From positions 2,108,001 to 2,172,000 of the forward strand of contig NZ_JAHBRX010000001.1 of NCBI RefSeq assembly GCF_018398335.1: a stretch of DNA of 64,000 bases, read 5' to 3'. The DNA is from Chelatococcus sp. HY11 (GTDB lineage Bacteria; Pseudomonadota; Alphaproteobacteria; Rhizobiales; Beijerinckiaceae). Positions 55,797-64,000 of this stretch are shown here, one piece after another (the first letter of the stretch is position 1; the number at the start of each line of letters is the position of its first letter). A program made the translations under genes and the position numbers. The notes under the pieces are model-generated. The model made no database searches and was not told the origin of the DNA. It worked only from the letters and a program-made list of their open reading frames with translations.

Positions 55797-57383
55797 TCAC
55801 GCCGCCTTGGCGCTCTTCTGGTAGTCCTTCACGTCGGTGAAGGTGATGTCCGGCCAGCGGTCCTGCTCGTATTTCAGTGAGAAGGCGTTGGAGGCAAGGA
55901 ACACCGGATCGCCGTCGAGGTCATTGGCGATCGAGGATCCATGGGCGTTGAGAAAACGCTCGTGCTCCACCTTGTCCTTCGCCTCGATCCAGCGACAGAT
56001 GGAGAAGCGCGTCGGCTCATAGTCGATCGGCAGGCCGTATTCGGCCTGGAGCCGGTCCTTCAGCACGTCGAGCTGCAGCGCGCCGACGACGCCGACGATG
56101 GCGCCGGAGCCGTCATGCGGCAGGAAGAGCTGCACGACGCCCTCCTCCGCCATCTGCTGCAGCGCCTCGCGCAGTTTCTTGGCCTTCATCGCATCGTTGA
56201 GCTTGATGCGGCGCAGGATCTCCGGCGCAAAGCTCGGCACGCCACGGAACACAATGTCCTCACCCTCGGTCAGCGTGTCGCCGATGCGGAGCGTGCCGTG
56301 GTTCGGCAGCCCGACCACGTCGCCGGCGAAGGCCTCGTCCACGATGCCGCGCTCCCGCGCGAAGAAGAACTGCGGCGCGGACACCGTGATCGGCTTGCCC
56401 GTGCGCACGAGCTTGGCCTTCATGCCGCGCGCCAGCTTGCCCGAGCATACGCGGATGAAGGCGATGCGATCGCGGTGGTTCGGGTCCATGTTCGCCTGGA
56501 TCTTAAAGACGAAACCCGTCATGCGCGGCTCGCTGGCCTCGACCATCCGCTGGTCGGCCTCCTGGTCACGCGGGGCGGGCGCCATTTCGGCGATAGCGTC
56601 GATGAGATCGCGCACGCCGAAATTGCGCAGCGCGCTGCCGAAGAACACCGGGGTCAGGTGTCCCTCACGAAAGGCCTGAAGGTCGAAAGGCTTGCAGGCC
56701 TCGAACGCGAGCCCCGCCTCCTCGCGCCAGGCCCCGATTTCATGAGCCGGCAAGAGCGTGTCGATGAACGGATCATCGGGCCCGGACACCGGTGTCGGGG
56801 CCTCGTCGGTGTCGATGCGCCGCATAACGTTGTTGCGGATATCGAGCGTGCCCGCAAAGCTGCGGCCGGATCCCACCGGCCAGGTGACGGGCGCGGTGTC
56901 GAGCGCCAGCGTCTTCTCGATCTCGTCGAGCAGCTCGAAGGGGTCGCGGGTCTCACGATCCATCTTGTTGATGAAGGTGATGATCGGGATATCGCGCAGG
57001 CGGCAGACCTCGAACAGCTTCTTGGTGCGCGCCTCGATGCCCTTGGCCGCGTCGATCACCATAATGGCGGAGTCGACGGCGCTCAGCGTCCGGTAGGTAT
57101 CCTCCGAGAAGTCCTCGTGGCCCGGGGTGTCGAGCAGGTTGAAGACCCGGTCCGCATATTCGAAGGTCATCACCGAAGTCACGACCGAGATGCCGCGCTG
57201 GCGCTCGATGGCCATCCAGTCGGACCGTGTCTGGGCGCCGCTGCGCTTGGCGCGCACCTCGCCCGCCATCTGAATGGCGCCGCCGAACATCAGGAGCTTT
57301 TCGGTGAGCGTCGTCTTGCCCGCGTCCGGATGCGAGATGATGGCAAAGGTGCGCCGGCGCGCCACCGGGGACGTCTCAGTCAT
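55797..57383 (-). CDS. prfC: peptide chain release factor 3
   Basis: RF3 is the GTPase that recycles RF1/RF2. The 528-residue protein has G1 SHPDAGKTTLTEK, G2 region, G3 DTPGHEDFSEDTYR, G4 NKMD and the RF3-specific C-terminal domain ending DPVFLASNAFSLKYEQDRWPDITFTDV. The start at 57383 (MTETSPVARRRTFAIISHPDAGK) is preferred over the longer frame at 57467. No obvious operon partner. Confidence 0.95.
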   Translation of the reverse strand: MTETSPVARRRTFAIISHPDAGKTTLTEKLLMFGGAIQMAGEVRAKRSGAQTRSDWMAIERQRGISVVTSVMTFEYADRVFNLLDTPGHEDFSEDTYRTLSAVDSAIMVIDAAKGIEARTKKLFEVCRLRDIPIITFINKMDRETRDPFELLDEIEKTLALDTAPVTWPVGSGRSFAGTLDIRNNVMRRIDTDEAPTPVSGPDDPFIDTLLPAHEIGAWREEAGLAFEACKPFDLQAFREGHLTPVFFGSALRNFGVRDLIDAIAEMAPAPRDQEADQRMVEASEPRMTGFVFKIQANMDPNHRDRIAFIRVCSGKLARGMKAKLVRTGKPITVSAPQFFFARERGIVDEAFAGDVVGLPNHGTLRIGDTLTEGEDIVFRGVPSFAPEILRRIKLNDAMKAKKLREALQQMAEEGVVQLFLPHDGSGAIVGVVGALQLDVLKDRLQAEYGLPIDYEPTRFSICRWIEAKDKVEHERFLNAHGSSIANDLDGDPVFLASNAFSLKYEQDRWPDITFTDVKDYQKSAKAA

Positions 57384-57613
57384 GACTTTATCTATGATCT
57401 TGGCAACAAGGGCCGCCGCGCGGCATTGCCGAGAGGCGTAGGGCCTCAGCGTCCAGAGATCAAGCAAAGATCGGAATCAGCCCGGCGAGGCAGCCCGGAG
57501 GCGCGGCGGCCCCGCGAAATGCGGCCCGTGCACTTTTGCCCGATGTTCCGGCCTTGCGGGAACCGAGACGGAGCTGCATGAATTGCCACGAGAGTGAGCC
57601 CGAGGACCGACCC

Positions 57614-58522
57614 ATGCCAGATCTCGCTGATCTCTTTCCCGGTTTCCAATCCCACTGGATCGATGTGGACATGGGCCGCATCTTCGCCCGCTCGGGTGGC
57701 TCCGGCCCTCCGCTCGTGCTGCTGCATGGCTTTCCCCAGACCCATGTCTGCTGGCACCGCGTGGCGCCGCGGCTCGCCGAGCATTTCACCGTCGTCGCTA
57801 TGGACCTGCGCGGTTATGGCTGGTCGACGGCGCCTGAAAGCGACCCGGCCCATGAGGTCTATTCCAAGCGCGCGATGGGCCAAGATGTCGTCGCGGTCAT
57901 GAGCGAGCTGGGCCATGCGCGTTTCGCCCTGATGGGGCACGATCGCGGCGCGCGCGTCGGCTATCGGCTGGCGCTCGACGATCCCGGCCGTCTGACAGCG
58001 CTCGCCCTGCTCGATATCGTCCCGACGATGGTGCAATGGCAGCGCATGGCGCGGGACGAAAGCGTCGCTCCGCACTGGCGTTTTCTGGCGGAGCCCGCGC
58101 CCCATCCGGAGACCGAGATCCTGAAGAACCCGCAGCGCTACTTCGACGGGCTCCTGGCGGCCTGGTCGGGCACGGGCGACCTCAGCGCCTTCGATCCGCG
58201 CGCGCTCGCCCATTATCGCGCCGCCAGCAACGAGCCGAACCGCATCCATGCCTTCTGTGAGGACTATCGCGCCGGCGCAGGGCCCGATCGCGAACAGGAC
58301 GAGACCGATCTTGACGCCGGGAAGACGTTCGCCTGCCCGAGCCTTCTCGTATGTGGCGAGAGTTACCTCTCCGGCGGGGCGGGACCGGCACTGGCCGCGT
58401 GGCACAAGACCTTCGCGCCCGGCATGACCGGAACAGGCGTCCCGGCGGGCCATTTCGTGGCCGAGGAGGCGCCAGCGGCGGTGCTCGATGCCGTTCTTCC
58501 CTTTCTTTCAGGTGGCCAATGA
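57614..58522 (+). CDS. alpha/beta hydrolase, haloacetate dehalogenase-like
   Basis: A 302-residue hydrolase. The nucleophile-elbow variant GHDRGARVGYRLALD places Asp110, Arg111 and Arg114 where fluoroacetate dehalogenases have their Asp nucleophile and carboxylate-binding arginines; APHWRF, AFCEDYRAGA and a late PAGHFVAEEAP (catalytic His) also match that group, from memory. Fluoroacetate, chloroacetate or an unrelated ester could be the substrate. An in-frame ATG at 57578 with its own GGAG is a possible longer start. It overlaps the GNAT gene by 4 bp. Confidence 0.78.
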   Translation: MPDLADLFPGFQSHWIDVDMGRIFARSGGSGPPLVLLHGFPQTHVCWHRVAPRLAEHFTVVAMDLRGYGWSTAPESDPAHEVYSKRAMGQDVVAVMSELGHARFALMGHDRGARVGYRLALDDPGRLTALALLDIVPTMVQWQRMARDESVAPHWRFLAEPAPHPETEILKNPQRYFDGLLAAWSGTGDLSAFDPRALAHYRAASNEPNRIHAFCEDYRAGAGPDREQDETDLDAGKTFACPSLLVCGESYLSGGAGPALAAWHKTFAPGMTGTGVPAGHFVAEEAPAAVLDAVLPFLSGGQ

Positions 58523-58977
58523 CCACTATCCGCGATGCGACAGTCGACGATCTTCGGACGATCATCCAGATGCTTGCGGACGACCAGCTCGGCAAGGCGC
58601 GCGAGATCCTGCCGGACGCCGCCATTCCCGCCGGCTATGTCGCGGCCTTCACGGCCATCACTCGGGATCCCAACAACCGGCTCATCGTCATGGAGGACGA
58701 AGGTCAGGTCGTCGGCTGCTGCCAGCTGACCTTCATTCCCGGCCTGAGCTACCGGGGGTCGACGCGTGGCCAGATAGAGGGCGTGCGGATTGCCGAGAGC
58801 CACCGCAACAAGGGTCTCGGCCGCGAGCTCATCACCCACGCCATCAGCGCCTGCCGCGCCAAGGGCTGCCGCTTCGTGCAGCTGACCAGCAATACTGTGC
58901 GCACCGATGCCCGCCGGTTCTACGAGCGCCTCGGCTTCGTCGCGAGCCATGTCGGCATGAAGCTCGACCTGGGCTGA
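58519..58977 (+). CDS. GNAT-family N-acetyltransferase
   Basis: A 152-residue protein with the acetyl-CoA motif A region GVRIAESHRNKGLGRELITHAISACRAKGC (R/Q-x2-G-x-G) and CRFVQLTSNTVRTDARRFYERLGFVASHVG, close to the phosphinothricin/amino-group acetyltransferase type. Its ATG at 58519 overlaps the hydrolase stop as ATGA, so translation is coupled. The frame upstream of that ATG lies in the hydrolase. Substrate is unknown. Confidence 0.85.
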   Translation: MTTIRDATVDDLRTIIQMLADDQLGKAREILPDAAIPAGYVAAFTAITRDPNNRLIVMEDEGQVVGCCQLTFIPGLSYRGSTRGQIEGVRIAESHRNKGLGRELITHAISACRAKGCRFVQLTSNTVRTDARRFYERLGFVASHVGMKLDLG

Positions 58978-59076
58978 TTGCTCTGTGTCGTTACGCATCA
59001 GGCGCGCGGGATCGAGGCGGGAATCCATGAACGTTGCCGGCCACTTATGGGGATGCGGCGTGTTGTGCTATCATGG

Positions 59077-59089
59077 CTCCTGACAGGAG
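59077..59089. promoter_or_regulatory. palindrome overlapping the antitoxin ribosome-binding site
   Basis: CTCCTG and CAGGAG flank a central A, six bases before the ATG, and its right half contains the AGGAG ribosome-binding site. It could act as an autorepression site or as an RNA hairpin that hides the ribosome-binding site. Confidence 0.5.
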
Positions 59090-59095
59090 AGGACC

Positions 59096-59332
59096 ATGAG
59101 CACCACCCGCCGCGCGACCATCACGATCGAGGTCGATGCCGACCTGCTCGATGAGCTGCGCGCATCAGTCGGCGGCGACCGCGAAGTCGGGGATCTCCTG
59201 GAGAAAGCCGTCGAAGAGCTGGCGTCATCATTCGCGCGCGCACCAAAGATGGCCTCGCGTGAAAGCGTGCTTGAGGCGTATGAACAGAGCGTGCAGCAGT
59301 ACGGCACGCTCTACGAACGCCTCGCGAAATGA
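59096..59332 (+). CDS. putative antitoxin of a Doc-type toxin
   Basis: A 78-residue protein with an N-terminal strand-helix-helix pattern (RATITIEVDADLLDELRASVGGDREVGDLLEKAVEEL), suggesting a ribbon-helix-helix DNA-binding antitoxin rather than the Phd fold that usually partners Doc. The acidic helical C-terminus (SVLEAYEQSVQQYGTLYERLA) would cover the toxin. AGGAGAGG precedes the ATG. The last 4 bp overlap the toxin gene (ATGA). Confidence 0.7.
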   Translation: MSTTRRATITIEVDADLLDELRASVGGDREVGDLLEKAVEELASSFARAPKMASRESVLEAYEQSVQQYGTLYERLAK

Positions 59333-59700
59333 CACGCTACATATCGCTGGAGCTTGCGATCGAGCTACACGACCGGCAATTGGAACAGTTCGGGGGCGCA
59401 CGAGGAATTCGCGACAATGGAGCGCTCGAAGCGGCGTTAGCGCGGCCGTTGCACGGCTACTATTCCGATCTTGTGGAGGAAGCGGCAGCTCTTTGGGAAA
59501 GCATAGCCCAGAACCATCCCTTCATCGATGGGAACAAGCGAGCTGCTTTCGCCATAACGCACGTCTTTCTTCTGCTCAACGGGCTGAAGCTCACCGCGAG
59601 CTCTGACGACACCTACGCCTTCATCATCGGCCTCTACGAAGCCAAGGCTTTCAGGTATGACGCTCTCCTCGCATGGCTGCGCGCGAATACCGCGTCCTGA
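59329..59700 (+). CDS. doc: Doc/Fic-family toxin (death on curing)
   Basis: A 123-residue protein with the Fic/Doc core motif His63-Pro-Phe-Ile-Asp-Gly-Asn-Lys-Arg71 (HPFIDGNKR), the consensus HxFx(D/E)xNxR, followed by [14 protein letters not shown]. Doc transfers phosphate or nucleotide to EF-Tu and stops translation; the match is by family. It follows a small acidic-tailed antitoxin with a 4-bp overlap, the standard toxin-antitoxin layout with the antitoxin first. Confidence 0.85.
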   Translation: MTRYISLELAIELHDRQLEQFGGARGIRDNGALEAALARPLHGYYSDLVEEAAALWESIAQNHPFIDGNKRAAFAITHVFLLLNGLKLTASSDDTYAFIIGLYEAKAFRYDALLAWLRANTAS

Positions 59701-59791
59701 CGCTGCGGGGATGACAGCAGGGCCTGCCTGCGGTAGGACGCAGGGAAACGTGGGCGATCCGCGTTTCCGATTGTCATCACGGCGCCATTCC

Positions 59792-61288
59792 ATGTCAGAC
59801 CAAGCTAAAGCCCAGAAGCTCCTCGCCCGCCTGCCGCGCGGTTTCGGCGACCGTGGCCCCACGGACGTGGCGGCGACCGAGCATATGCTCGCCAAGATCC
59901 GCGAGACCTATGAGCTCTACGGCTTCGAGGCGGTGGAAACGCCCTTCATCGAGTTCACCGACGCGCTGGGCAAGTTCCTGCCCGACCAGGACCGGCCGAA
60001 TGAGGGCGTGTTCTCCTTCCAGGACGACGATGAGCAGTGGCTCTCGCTGCGCTATGACCTGACAGCTCCGCTCGCCCGCTATGTGGCCGAGAATTTCGAC
60101 GTGCTGCCGAAACCCTACCGGAGCTATCGCGGCGGCTGGGTGTTCCGCAACGAGAAGCCCGGCCCCGGCCGCTTCCGCCAGTTCATGCAGTTCGACGCCG
60201 ACACGGTGGGCGCGGCCTCGGTCGCGGCCGATGCCGAGATCTGCATGATGGCGGCCGACACGCTCGAGCATGTCGGTATCCAGCGCGGCGACTATGTCAT
60301 CAAGGTCAACAACCGCAAGGTGCTCGACGGCGTGCTGGAAGCGATCGGCCTCGGCGGCGAGGCGCATGTCGGCCAGCGACTGACCGTGCTGCGCGCCATC
60401 GACAAGCTCGACAAGGTCGGCGCCGACGGCGTGCGCGATCTCCTCGGCAAGGGACGCATGGACCCCTCCGGCGATTTCACCAAGGGCGCGGGCATCGAGG
60501 CGGACGCTATCGAGCGTGTCCTCGCCTTCACAGCCGCGCGGGGCGCTGACGCCGTCGCCACCTGCGACAATCTCGATGCGGTCGTCGCCGGCTCAGCGCG
60601 TGGCGCCGAGGGCGTCGCCGAGCTGCGTGAGATCGCCGCCCTGATTGCCGCCGCCGGCTATGACGACGGGCGCATCCTCATCGATCCCTCCGTCGTGCGT
60701 GGCCTCGAATATTACACCGGCCCCGTCTACGAGGCCGAGCTCACCTTTACCGTCCAGAACGATGAAGGCCAGACGGTGCGTTTTGGCTCGGTCGCTGGCG
60801 GCGGGCGTTATGACGGCCTCGTCTCGCGCTTCCGGGGCGAGCCGGTTCCGGCGACCGGCTTCTCCATCGGCGTGTCGCGGTTGCTTGCGGCGCTCAAGGC
60901 TGTCGGCAGCCCGCTCGTGTCGGCGGCCGCCAGTCGCGGCCCCGTGGTTGTCCTGGTGATGGACCGTACCGAGATCGGCCACTATCAGAAGCTGGTGGCC
61001 ACCTTGCGCCAGGCCGGCATCCGGGCCGAGCTCTATCTCGGCTCATCCGGCATGAAGGCGCAGATGAAATATGCCGACCGGCGCGGCAGCCAATGCGTGG
61101 TCATCCAGGGTTCGGACGAGCGCGCCAAGGGCGAGGTGACGATCAAGGACCTCATCCTCGGCGCCGAACTCGCCGGCGCCGGCAAGGACCGCGAGGATTA
61201 TCTCGCCCGCCAGGCCGAAGCGCAGTTCGCCGTGCCGGAGGCCGAAATCGTCGCCGCCGTGACGAAGGTGCTCGCCCGCCACGGCTGA
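59792..61288 (+). CDS. hisS: histidyl-tRNA synthetase
   Basis: The 498-residue class II synthetase has motif 1-like [16 protein letters not shown], motif 2 [20 protein letters not shown], the histidine-specific [14 protein letters not shown] and motif 3 [11 protein letters not shown], plus a C-terminal anticodon domain ([31 protein letters not shown]). It is longer than the usual 420 residues, as in the alphaproteobacterial form. The start is MSDQAKAQK at 59792. It leads to hisZ 107 bp later. Confidence 0.95.
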   Translation: MSDQAKAQKLLARLPRGFGDRGPTDVAATEHMLAKIRETYELYGFEAVETPFIEFTDALGKFLPDQDRPNEGVFSFQDDDEQWLSLRYDLTAPLARYVAENFDVLPKPYRSYRGGWVFRNEKPGPGRFRQFMQFDADTVGAASVAADAEICMMAADTLEHVGIQRGDYVIKVNNRKVLDGVLEAIGLGGEAHVGQRLTVLRAIDKLDKVGADGVRDLLGKGRMDPSGDFTKGAGIEADAIERVLAFTAARGADAVATCDNLDAVVAGSARGAEGVAELREIAALIAAAGYDDGRILIDPSVVRGLEYYTGPVYEAELTFTVQNDEGQTVRFGSVAGGGRYDGLVSRFRGEPVPATGFSIGVSRLLAALKAVGSPLVSAAASRGPVVVLVMDRTEIGHYQKLVATLRQAGIRAELYLGSSGMKAQMKYADRRGSQCVVIQGSDERAKGEVTIKDLILGAELAGAGKDREDYLARQAEAQFAVPEAEIVAAVTKVLARHG

Positions 61289-61395
61289 CGCGAAGCGTTC
61301 TTTTCGCGTCCCGCGCCAGCCGCCATTCACCCTTCCGCGAGAATTGGGTCGCGCGTGGCAGGCGCGCTTGCTAAAGACGCCTGCAATGAAGGTGA

Positions 61396-62541
61396 ATGGG
61401 TTTCGTCATGCTTGAACTCGATCAAGCGAATGCGCTTGGCGCGCTGTTCGCACGGGCCGGCTACAGCCGGGTCGAGCCGGCTGTCCTGCAGCCGGTTGAT
61501 GTCTTCCTCGACCTCTCGGGCGAAGACATCCGCCGGCATATGTTCGTCACCCAGGACGCCGCGGGCCGGGAGCTGTGCCTCCGCCCGGACTACACCATCC
61601 CTGTCAGCCGCGACTATCTCGCCTCGTCCGAGGCAGGCAGCCGCGCCTCCTTCAGCTATCTCGGCCCGGTCTTCCGGCTACGCGCCGGCACATCGGGCGA
61701 GTTTCCGCAAGCCGGCGTCGAGGCCTTCGGCCGGGCGGACGCGGAAGCGGCGGACGCGGAAATCATGGCGCTGGCGCTTGAGGCGCTGGCCTCTCTCGGC
61801 ATCACCCATCCGGTCATCCGCATGGGCGACGTCGGGCTCCTGACCGCGCTTCTCGATAAGCTCGATCTCGCGCCACCGGTGCGCCGCCGCGTCCTGCGCG
61901 CCGTCGTCCAGGGCCGGCTCGAAGCTGTTATCAACGGCGAGGATGGAAACGGCCGCAACGGCCAGGACCACGCGGGCCTGCTCGCGGCCATCGAGGGCCA
62001 GGATCCGCAGGCGGCCCGCGCCTTCGTCGAGGATGTGATGGCGATCGCCGGCGTCACCAGCGTCGGCGGCCGCTCGGCCGGGGAGATCGCCGAGCGCTTC
62101 CTGGCGCGCGCCTCCAGCCGCCATGCGCGGATCGACGACGAGATCCGCGACCTCCTGACGCGCTATCTCGCCATATCCGGTGATCCCGACGCGGCGATCG
62201 GCCAGATACGCGGGCTCATGCACGATGCCGGGCTCGACCTCGACGCCGCGCTCGATCAGTGCGAAGCGCGCACGGGCTTCATGGCCGCGCGCGGGCTCGA
62301 TGTGGGCAGCTTCGTCTTCGCGGCCGACTTCGCCCGCAACCTCGATTATTATACCGGCCTCATTTTCGAGGCCCACGATCCCGGCAGGCCGGAGACGAAG
62401 CCTATCGTCGGCGGCGGCCGCTATGACGGCTTGCTCAGCCATCTCGGCGCCAAAGAACCGATACCGGCGGTCGGCTTCGCCATCTGGCTCGATCGGCTCA
62501 GCGCCCCACTTCGACCCATCACCGCGGGAGATCGGACATGA
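61396..62541 (+). CDS. hisZ: ATP phosphoribosyltransferase regulatory subunit (HisZ)
   Basis: HisZ is a paralogue of the HisS catalytic core without aminoacylation activity that partners the short HisG. The 381-residue protein keeps the class II core ([45 protein letters not shown] and [11 protein letters not shown]) but has no anticodon domain. Start at 61396 or 61408. Its stop overlaps hisG (ATGA). Confidence 0.9.
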   Translation: MGFVMLELDQANALGALFARAGYSRVEPAVLQPVDVFLDLSGEDIRRHMFVTQDAAGRELCLRPDYTIPVSRDYLASSEAGSRASFSYLGPVFRLRAGTSGEFPQAGVEAFGRADAEAADAEIMALALEALASLGITHPVIRMGDVGLLTALLDKLDLAPPVRRRVLRAVVQGRLEAVINGEDGNGRNGQDHAGLLAAIEGQDPQAARAFVEDVMAIAGVTSVGGRSAGEIAERFLARASSRHARIDDEIRDLLTRYLAISGDPDAAIGQIRGLMHDAGLDLDAALDQCEARTGFMAARGLDVGSFVFAADFARNLDYYTGLIFEAHDPGRPETKPIVGGGRYDGLLSHLGAKEPIPAVGFAIWLDRLSAPLRPITAGDRT

Positions 62542-63512
62542 CGGCGCCGCTCGTTCTGGCCGTACCGTCCAAGGGGCGGTTGCAGGAAAATACAGCGCGG
62601 TTCTTCGCCCAGGCGGGCCTCGAATTCGTGCAGCCGCGCGGCGCGCGCAACTACCGCGCCCTGATTTCCGGCGTGCCTAATGCGGAGGTGCTCTTCCTGT
62701 CCGCCGCAGAGATCGTGACGCAGCTCGCGGCCGGCACGGCCCATCTCGGCGTCACCGGCGAAGATCTGATCCGCGAGGAAATCTCCGACGCCGATACTGT
62801 GGTGGAATTGCTCACCCCTCTTGGGTTCGGCCAGGCCAATGTGGTCGTCGCCGTGCCGCAAGCGTGGATCGATGTGCGCAGCATGGCCGACCTCGATGAT
62901 GTGGCGGCGGACCTGCGCCACCGCCACGGCCGACGCCTGCGCGTGGCGACCAAGTATATCAACCTCACCCGGCGCTTCTTCGCCGAGCACGGCATCGCCG
63001 ACTATCGCATCGTCGAGAGCTTCGGCGCGACTGAAGGCGCGCCGGCGTCCGGCACGGCCGAACTCATCGTCGATATCACCACGACGGGCACGACGCTGGC
63101 CGCCAACGCCCTGAAGATCGTCGACGACGGCGTCATCTTGCGTTCAGAGGCCAATCTCGTCGCATCGGTGACGGCGGAATGGAGCCCGGAGGCGCAGGCG
63201 GCCGCCCGCACCATCCTCTCACGCATCGCGGCCGAGGAAGAAGCCCGGACATCGCGACAGTTGCGGGCCGTGCTGCCGGATTTCGACGCGGCGCTGCGCG
63301 CGGAGATCGAAGGTCGCCTCGGCTGCCGGCTCCCTTTCGGCGGACCGGATGAACGCGGACTCGTGACGATCCATGCGCCCGTCAAGAACGTGTTCGCGGT
63401 CGTCGACCTTCTTTCCGCCAACGGCGCCGACCCTGTGACGGTACAGCGCGTGGATTCCGTTTTCCGCGCCGCCAACACCCTCTCCGACCGGCTGTTCGCG
63501 CGGCTCAACTGA
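62538..63512 (+). CDS. hisG: ATP phosphoribosyltransferase (HisG) with C-terminal extension
   Basis: HisG catalyses the first step of histidine synthesis. The 324-residue protein has [47 protein letters not shown] and the PRPP-type [21 protein letters not shown]. After about residue 240, the C-terminal region ([30 protein letters not shown]) looks like a beta-alpha-beta fold reminiscent of the regulatory domain of long-form HisG. Long HisG usually works without HisZ, so both together are notable. Confidence 0.93.
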   Translation: MTAPLVLAVPSKGRLQENTARFFAQAGLEFVQPRGARNYRALISGVPNAEVLFLSAAEIVTQLAAGTAHLGVTGEDLIREEISDADTVVELLTPLGFGQANVVVAVPQAWIDVRSMADLDDVAADLRHRHGRRLRVATKYINLTRRFFAEHGIADYRIVESFGATEGAPASGTAELIVDITTTGTTLAANALKIVDDGVILRSEANLVASVTAEWSPEAQAAARTILSRIAAEEEARTSRQLRAVLPDFDAALRAEIEGRLGCRLPFGGPDERGLVTIHAPVKNVFAVVDLLSANGADPVTVQRVDSVFRAANTLSDRLFARLN

Positions 63513-63842
63513 CGGCTCCACTCACGAACTTGTTTCAGACTGTCCTTGCCAAATGCCACGCCTTCGCCACGGAGGTGTGGCATCTCGCGGCATGAATGGG
63601 CCAGCCATCGATTTTGCCTCTGGCGGATGGCGCCCGATATGGTTAACAACGCGCGGGGGAAACGTGAAATGCGGCGACTGTCACTCTATTCTCGGGGCGA
63701 GGTGAACCGTTGATGACGGACACGTGATCGGAACGACGAACCTGATCATTTCCAATGGGATAGAGTTTCAGATCACCGGAAACTGGCTTTCCCTGTGCGG
63801 TATCATGCTCTAAGGTCCGGCTGAGATCGGTTGGAAGAATCC
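63513..63842. other. intergenic region between hisG and the last gene
   Basis: The 330 bp hold no gene with support and no clear terminator. The promoter of the following gene should lie in its last part. Confidence 0.4.
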
Positions 63843-64000
63843 ATGAAATTTCGCTACGCTCTGATTGCCATTTGTCTTCTTTCTGTTGTGCCCGCCCACG
63901 CCCAGCAGGGCGGCGGCGCCAATAGTGGGAAGCCTCAGCAAACGCAGCAACAGCAGCCTCGACGCGAGAAGCAGTTTCCCCTCGGGGCATCCTGGGTGGC
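63843..64000 (+). CDS. secreted protein, N-terminal part (META-domain-like, runs off window)
   Basis: The visible 52 codons give a clear signal peptide (MKFRYALIAICLLSVVPAHA) ending near residue 20, a Gln/Gly/Pro-rich linker and the start of a domain (REKQFPLGASW). The EKQFPLGASW opening reminds me of META-domain (HslJ-like) proteins of Rhizobiales. That is a low-confidence guess because the domain itself is cut. Confidence 0.5.
   Translation, partial: MKFRYALIAICLLSVVPAHAQQGGGANSGKPQQTQQQQPRREKQFPLGASWV

Noticed and set aside
57388-57397. BioR-like box TTATCTATGA near the prfC start
   Set aside because: One mismatch from the consensus and no biotin gene nearby; likely chance.
55941-57581. 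546-codon plus-strand frame opposite prfC
   Set aside because: Mirror frame of a highly conserved gene; Arg/His/Asp-rich composition without domain motifs.

Overview
The window is a high-GC chromosomal segment of an alphaproteobacterium, most likely of the order Hyphomicrobiales (Rhizobiales). This is inferred from a CcrM-type methyltransferase, an IalB-family protein, a DUF1127 gene next to a VtlR/LsrB-like LysR regulator, BioR boxes of the form TTATCTATAA, an F0 operon split from F1 with a duplicated b subunit (b'), a HisZ-dependent histidine operon, and intergenic palindromes typical of that order. Genus cannot be fixed from sequence alone; a relative of Chelatococcus, Bosea or the Beijerinckiaceae would fit. 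I see no rRNA, tRNA, CRISPR array, IS element or phage.

Layout. 1-1200: the respiratory genes ctaC and (partial) ctaD, minus strand. 1613-2131: an IalB-like secreted protein. 2208-6456: surface polysaccharide locus 1, two large fused enzymes (GT4-GT2 and methyltransferase-GT) with an AT-rich upstream region. 6699-9296: a lipoprotein, a tandem glycine riboswitch and gcvT-gcvH, without gcvP. 9528-12085: the F0 ATP synthase operon atpI-B-E-G-F. 12331-18677: smc, a DsbA-like thiol oxidoreductase, dciA and mutY, genome-maintenance genes in an order familiar in this group. 18789-20866: a FadR-type regulator and a CynX/NimT-like exporter. 20896-24953: polysaccharide locus 2, a three-gene unit (HAD fusion, GT2, FkbM methyltransferase).

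25496-29216: ccrM, then rnhA-thrB-ispH. 29298-31896: a HAD hydrolase and a Kef-type antiporter. 32043-35031: a regulatory stretch with a DUF1127 gene divergent from a VtlR/LsrB-like regulator, an orphan Flp pilin, a 12-bp tandem repeat and a MarR-GNAT fusion behind a 33-bp palindrome. 35083-39911: gshA, rsmE, a small secreted protein, ubiA and a DUF6101-like protein. 40351-46982: an envelope cluster, cysQ-DUF4170-DUF374-waaA-lpxK, convergent with DUF2093-xseA. 47118-51439: a DMT transporter, cardiolipin synthase, DUF3750 and an orphan ParA.

51653-54854: purD, then a biotin unit in which a BioR-type GntR regulator is followed by two BioR boxes, bioY and DUF1284. 54861-58977: a GST, an inverted-repeat element, prfC, a haloacetate-dehalogenase-like hydrolase and a GNAT enzyme. 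59096-59700: an antitoxin/Doc toxin pair. 59792-63512: hisS-hisZ-hisG. 63843-end: the start of a secreted protein. Most genes are core metabolism. The less explained material lies in the two polysaccharide loci, the 32-34 kb regulatory stretch, the Doc module and the intergenic repeats. I found no clearly new multi-gene system; the closest candidates are listed as findings with their evidence.
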